A stretch of DNA of 7,786 bases, from the NCBI GenBank assembly GCA_016793585.1, contig JAEUJR010000075.1, positions 1 through 7,786 of the forward strand, in the 5' to 3' direction. Made by a program: the position numbers and the translations under genes. The DNA is from Archangium sp. (GTDB lineage: Bacteria; Myxococcota; Myxococcia; Myxococcales; Myxococcaceae). Within the stretch, counting starts at the first letter, position 1; each line of letters begins with the position of its first letter. The notes under the pieces were generated by a model, which was not told where the DNA came from, searched no databases, and was given only the letters and a program-made list of their open reading frames with translations. Of this stretch, positions 6,040 to 7,786 are shown one piece after another.

Positions 6040-7786
6040 TCAGGGCTCGGGAACGACCGGCACCTCACCCCGCACGGCACGGCCGAAGAAACGCACCACA
6101 TCTCGCTTCGCGGTCGCGTCCTGGAAGGCCACGAAGTGTCCGTCGTACTGGTACACCTTCGTGTCGTTCGGGCTCATCAAGGTGAACGGCGGCTCGTACT
6201 GGCGAATCACCGACGTCACGCGCCTCGGCGTCGTCACGTTGCCCGACACAGAGTTCACGACCTGCGCGTCGAACTCGTCGACCTTCGGGCCCACGAACGC
6301 CGCGTTCGTCGCCGAGCCGTAGGCGCGCTGCACCGCCGACGTCGTGTACAGGTCGCCCTTGCCCCACGGCATGAAGAAGTGACGCGCGGATGCAGGCGTC
6401 GCTCCGTCGGCAGGCGTCACTGCGGCAAAGCGCGCGAAGTGCAGCGCGTCGACCGGGTCAGTCCAGCTCGCGAGCAACGACACGACGGGGTGGAAGGAGC
6501 TCACCGGGCCGGGCGCTTCACCGAGCGCGAGCGCGAGCCCATCAGCGATGTTCACCGGCGCCTTCTTCGTCGTCAGCGAGTCAGCGAGGCTGCCCGAGGC
6601 TCCCGACAACACCGCGACCTCGAGCCGGCGGTCGAACGCGAGGAACAAGCCACCTTCACTCGCGCCCTGCGAGTGGCCCCAGAAGCCGAGCAGCGAGGTG
6701 TCGAGCGGCGGCGTTCCACCGTCGGAGGGCAACGACTTCGCGAAGCGCGTCATCGCGAAGAGGTCGGCCGCTCCCTGCGCCATGGTGCCGCGCGCAGAGG
6801 CCGGGTTGCCGAAGTTGAAGACGATGTCGTTGGGGTGCACGTCTTGCCGCGCGCCACGACGCGGGCCGTGACCGACCTGGTCGAAGCCGAGCACCGCGAA
6901 CGCCGCCGTGCCGCCATCGGCCAGCGTCACGTTCGAGAGCGCGGCGGCCGAGGTGTCGAGCGCGTGCGTGCGGAAGCTGCCGCCGGTGCCGTGCGCATAG
7001 AGAATGAGTGGCCAGCCGTTCGCGGGCGGCGTGCCCTTCGGGGTGGTGAGCGAGGCGCAGACCTTCTCGCGACGAACCGGAGCGCGCACACCAGCATCAG
7101 CACCACCGGCGATGTCGCCGCCCTCCATCGGCGTCAGGTACGGCGCCGTGCCCTGCTGGAAGATGGGCAGCTCGATGAGCGAGTGCCACTCGTCGAAGTC
7201 GTTCGACGCGGTGCACTGGCGGTCGACACCCGCATCACTCGCGCACGGAGACGGGCCGCTGCCGCACTTCACCCACGGGTCAGCGCTCGGAGCCATCGTC
7301 GCCTCGACGCTCTCGCTCAACGACTTCACCAGCGTGGTCGGGTCTCCAACCGTGAAGACCGACGCGGTGACGAGGTCGGTGGCCGAGAGGTTCTTCGCGG
7401 TGAGGTAGCGGCGCAGGGGCGCGTACGAGCTCCACGCGGCGGCCAGCTTCGCGTCGGTCGGCGCCATCGAGGTGAGCATCGCGGTGAAGTCCGGGCTCGG
7501 CTGCACCTCGGCGCCCATCGAGTCCTTGAGGCCGCGCTTCATGATGACGGCGTAGGTGCCAGGCGGGAGCGAATCGCCGACGTACGGCTTGAGCGCGAAC
7601 CAGTCGGGGCACACGTAGCGGTTTCGGCCCGAGCTCACGACGTATTGCAGGCCGCGGCCGAACCCGAACTCGGGGCCGTCGGTGAGGTTCACGAAGCGCA
7701 GCTGCGGGTCCATGCCGGCGAGGCTGATGCTCGCGAAGTCGATGGGCCCGTCGAAGCGGAACGTCACCGTGGGGAAGTTGCCGAAC
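6040..7786 (-). CDS. Secreted alpha/beta hydrolase with N-terminal Ig-like (virulence-lipase type) domain, partial
   Basis: The frame stays open to the right edge (FGNFPT precedes the GTG at 7767), so the N-terminus and any signal peptide are outside the window. The GTG is probably an internal Val. Numbering from it, residues 1-100 resemble the beta-sandwich that precedes extracellular lipases of the bacterial virulence-factor lipase type (FRFDGPIDF; LKPYVGDSLPPGTYAVIMKRGLKD). Residues about 160-236 are a low-complexity, Cys-containing linker (C168, C175, C185; GGADAGVRAP). The hydrolase core starts at about 240: the HGTGG oxyanion-hole motif (259-263), nucleophile elbow G-H-S366-Q-G (364-368), probable acid D472 in PWGKGDLYT, and His544 in YDGHFVAF. 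The triad is therefore complete. It probably acts on an ester or lipid outside the cytoplasm; substrate unknown. It ends in TGA 6042..6040, 139 nt before the receptor gene, so it may be a separate transcription unit. Confidence 0.88.
   Translation of the reverse strand, partial: FGNFPTVTFRFDGPIDFASISLAGMDPQLRFVNLTDGPEFGFGRGLQYVVSSGRNRYVCPDWFALKPYVGDSLPPGTYAVIMKRGLKDSMGAEVQPSPDFTAMLTSMAPTDAKLAAAWSSYAPLRRYLTAKNLSATDLVTASVFTVGDPTTLVKSLSESVEATMAPSADPWVKCGSGPSPCASDAGVDRQCTASNDFDEWHSLIELPIFQQGTAPYLTPMEGGDIAGGADAGVRAPVRREKVCASLTTPKGTPPANGWPLILYAHGTGGSFRTHALDTSAAALSNVTLADGGTAAFAVLGFDQVGHGPRRGARQDVHPNDIVFNFGNPASARGTMAQGAADLFAMTRFAKSLPSDGGTPPLDTSLLGFWGHSQGASEGGLFLAFDRRLEVAVLSGASGSLADSLTTKKAPVNIADGLALALGEAPGPVSSFHPVVSLLASWTDPVDALHFARFAAVTPADGATPASARHFFMPWGKGDLYTTSAVQRAYGSATNAAFVGPKVDEFDAQVVNSVSGNVTTPRRVTSVIRQYEPPFTLMSPNDTKVYQYDGHFVAFQDATAKRDVVRFFGRAVRGEVPVVPEP

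Noticed and set aside
7765..7767. GTG at 7767 as the start of the hydrolase
   Set aside because: The frame continues to the window edge with sequence typical of the same domain, and no signal peptide follows this GTG, so the gene is treated as partial.

Overview
The window is a GC-rich stretch in which every gene I can support lies on the minus strand. In the direction of transcription (right to left) the order is: a secreted alpha/beta hydrolase (N-terminus off the right edge), a 139-nt gap, a TonB-dependent outer-membrane receptor, a YfiR-family periplasmic protein (4-nt ATGA overlap), a 70-nt gap, a DUF58/von Willebrand A (vWA) protein, a BatA-like three-TM membrane protein (4-nt GTGA overlap), an 80-nt gap, and the start of a Cys/Gly-rich lipoprotein running off the left edge. 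Very high GC at third codon positions, GTG starts, a short lipoprotein with a C-x5-C-x5-C-x4-C motif and a Gly/Ala/Thr linker, and 'DAG'-containing linkers in a secreted hydrolase all suggest a Myxococcota (myxobacterium-type) chromosome. That assignment is inference; no rRNA or marker gene is present.

There are two tight translational pairs. The receptor plus YfiR pair looks like an envelope-sensing or uptake unit: an outer-membrane TonB-dependent barrel and a small periplasmic protein of a family whose known member (Pseudomonas YfiR) restrains an inner-membrane diguanylate cyclase. No inner-membrane partner is visible here. The DUF58 plus BatA-like pair is the core of a MoxR/vWA chaperone-type locus. 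The DUF58 protein keeps a complete metal-binding MIDAS set, while the BatA-like partner has lost it. The MoxR AAA+ ATPase that normally accompanies such pairs is not in the window.

The intergenic regions are short. The gap between the hydrolase and the receptor holds two perfect inverted repeats. It also carries a 38-codon stretch, directly after the hydrolase stop and in the same frame, with strong coding-like base periodicity but no start codon. This is the most unexplained signal in the window. The gap after the BatA-like gene holds a bulged hairpin over the stop codon. I see no RNA genes, insertion sequences, CRISPR arrays, attachment sites or origins, and no convincing new multi-gene system.
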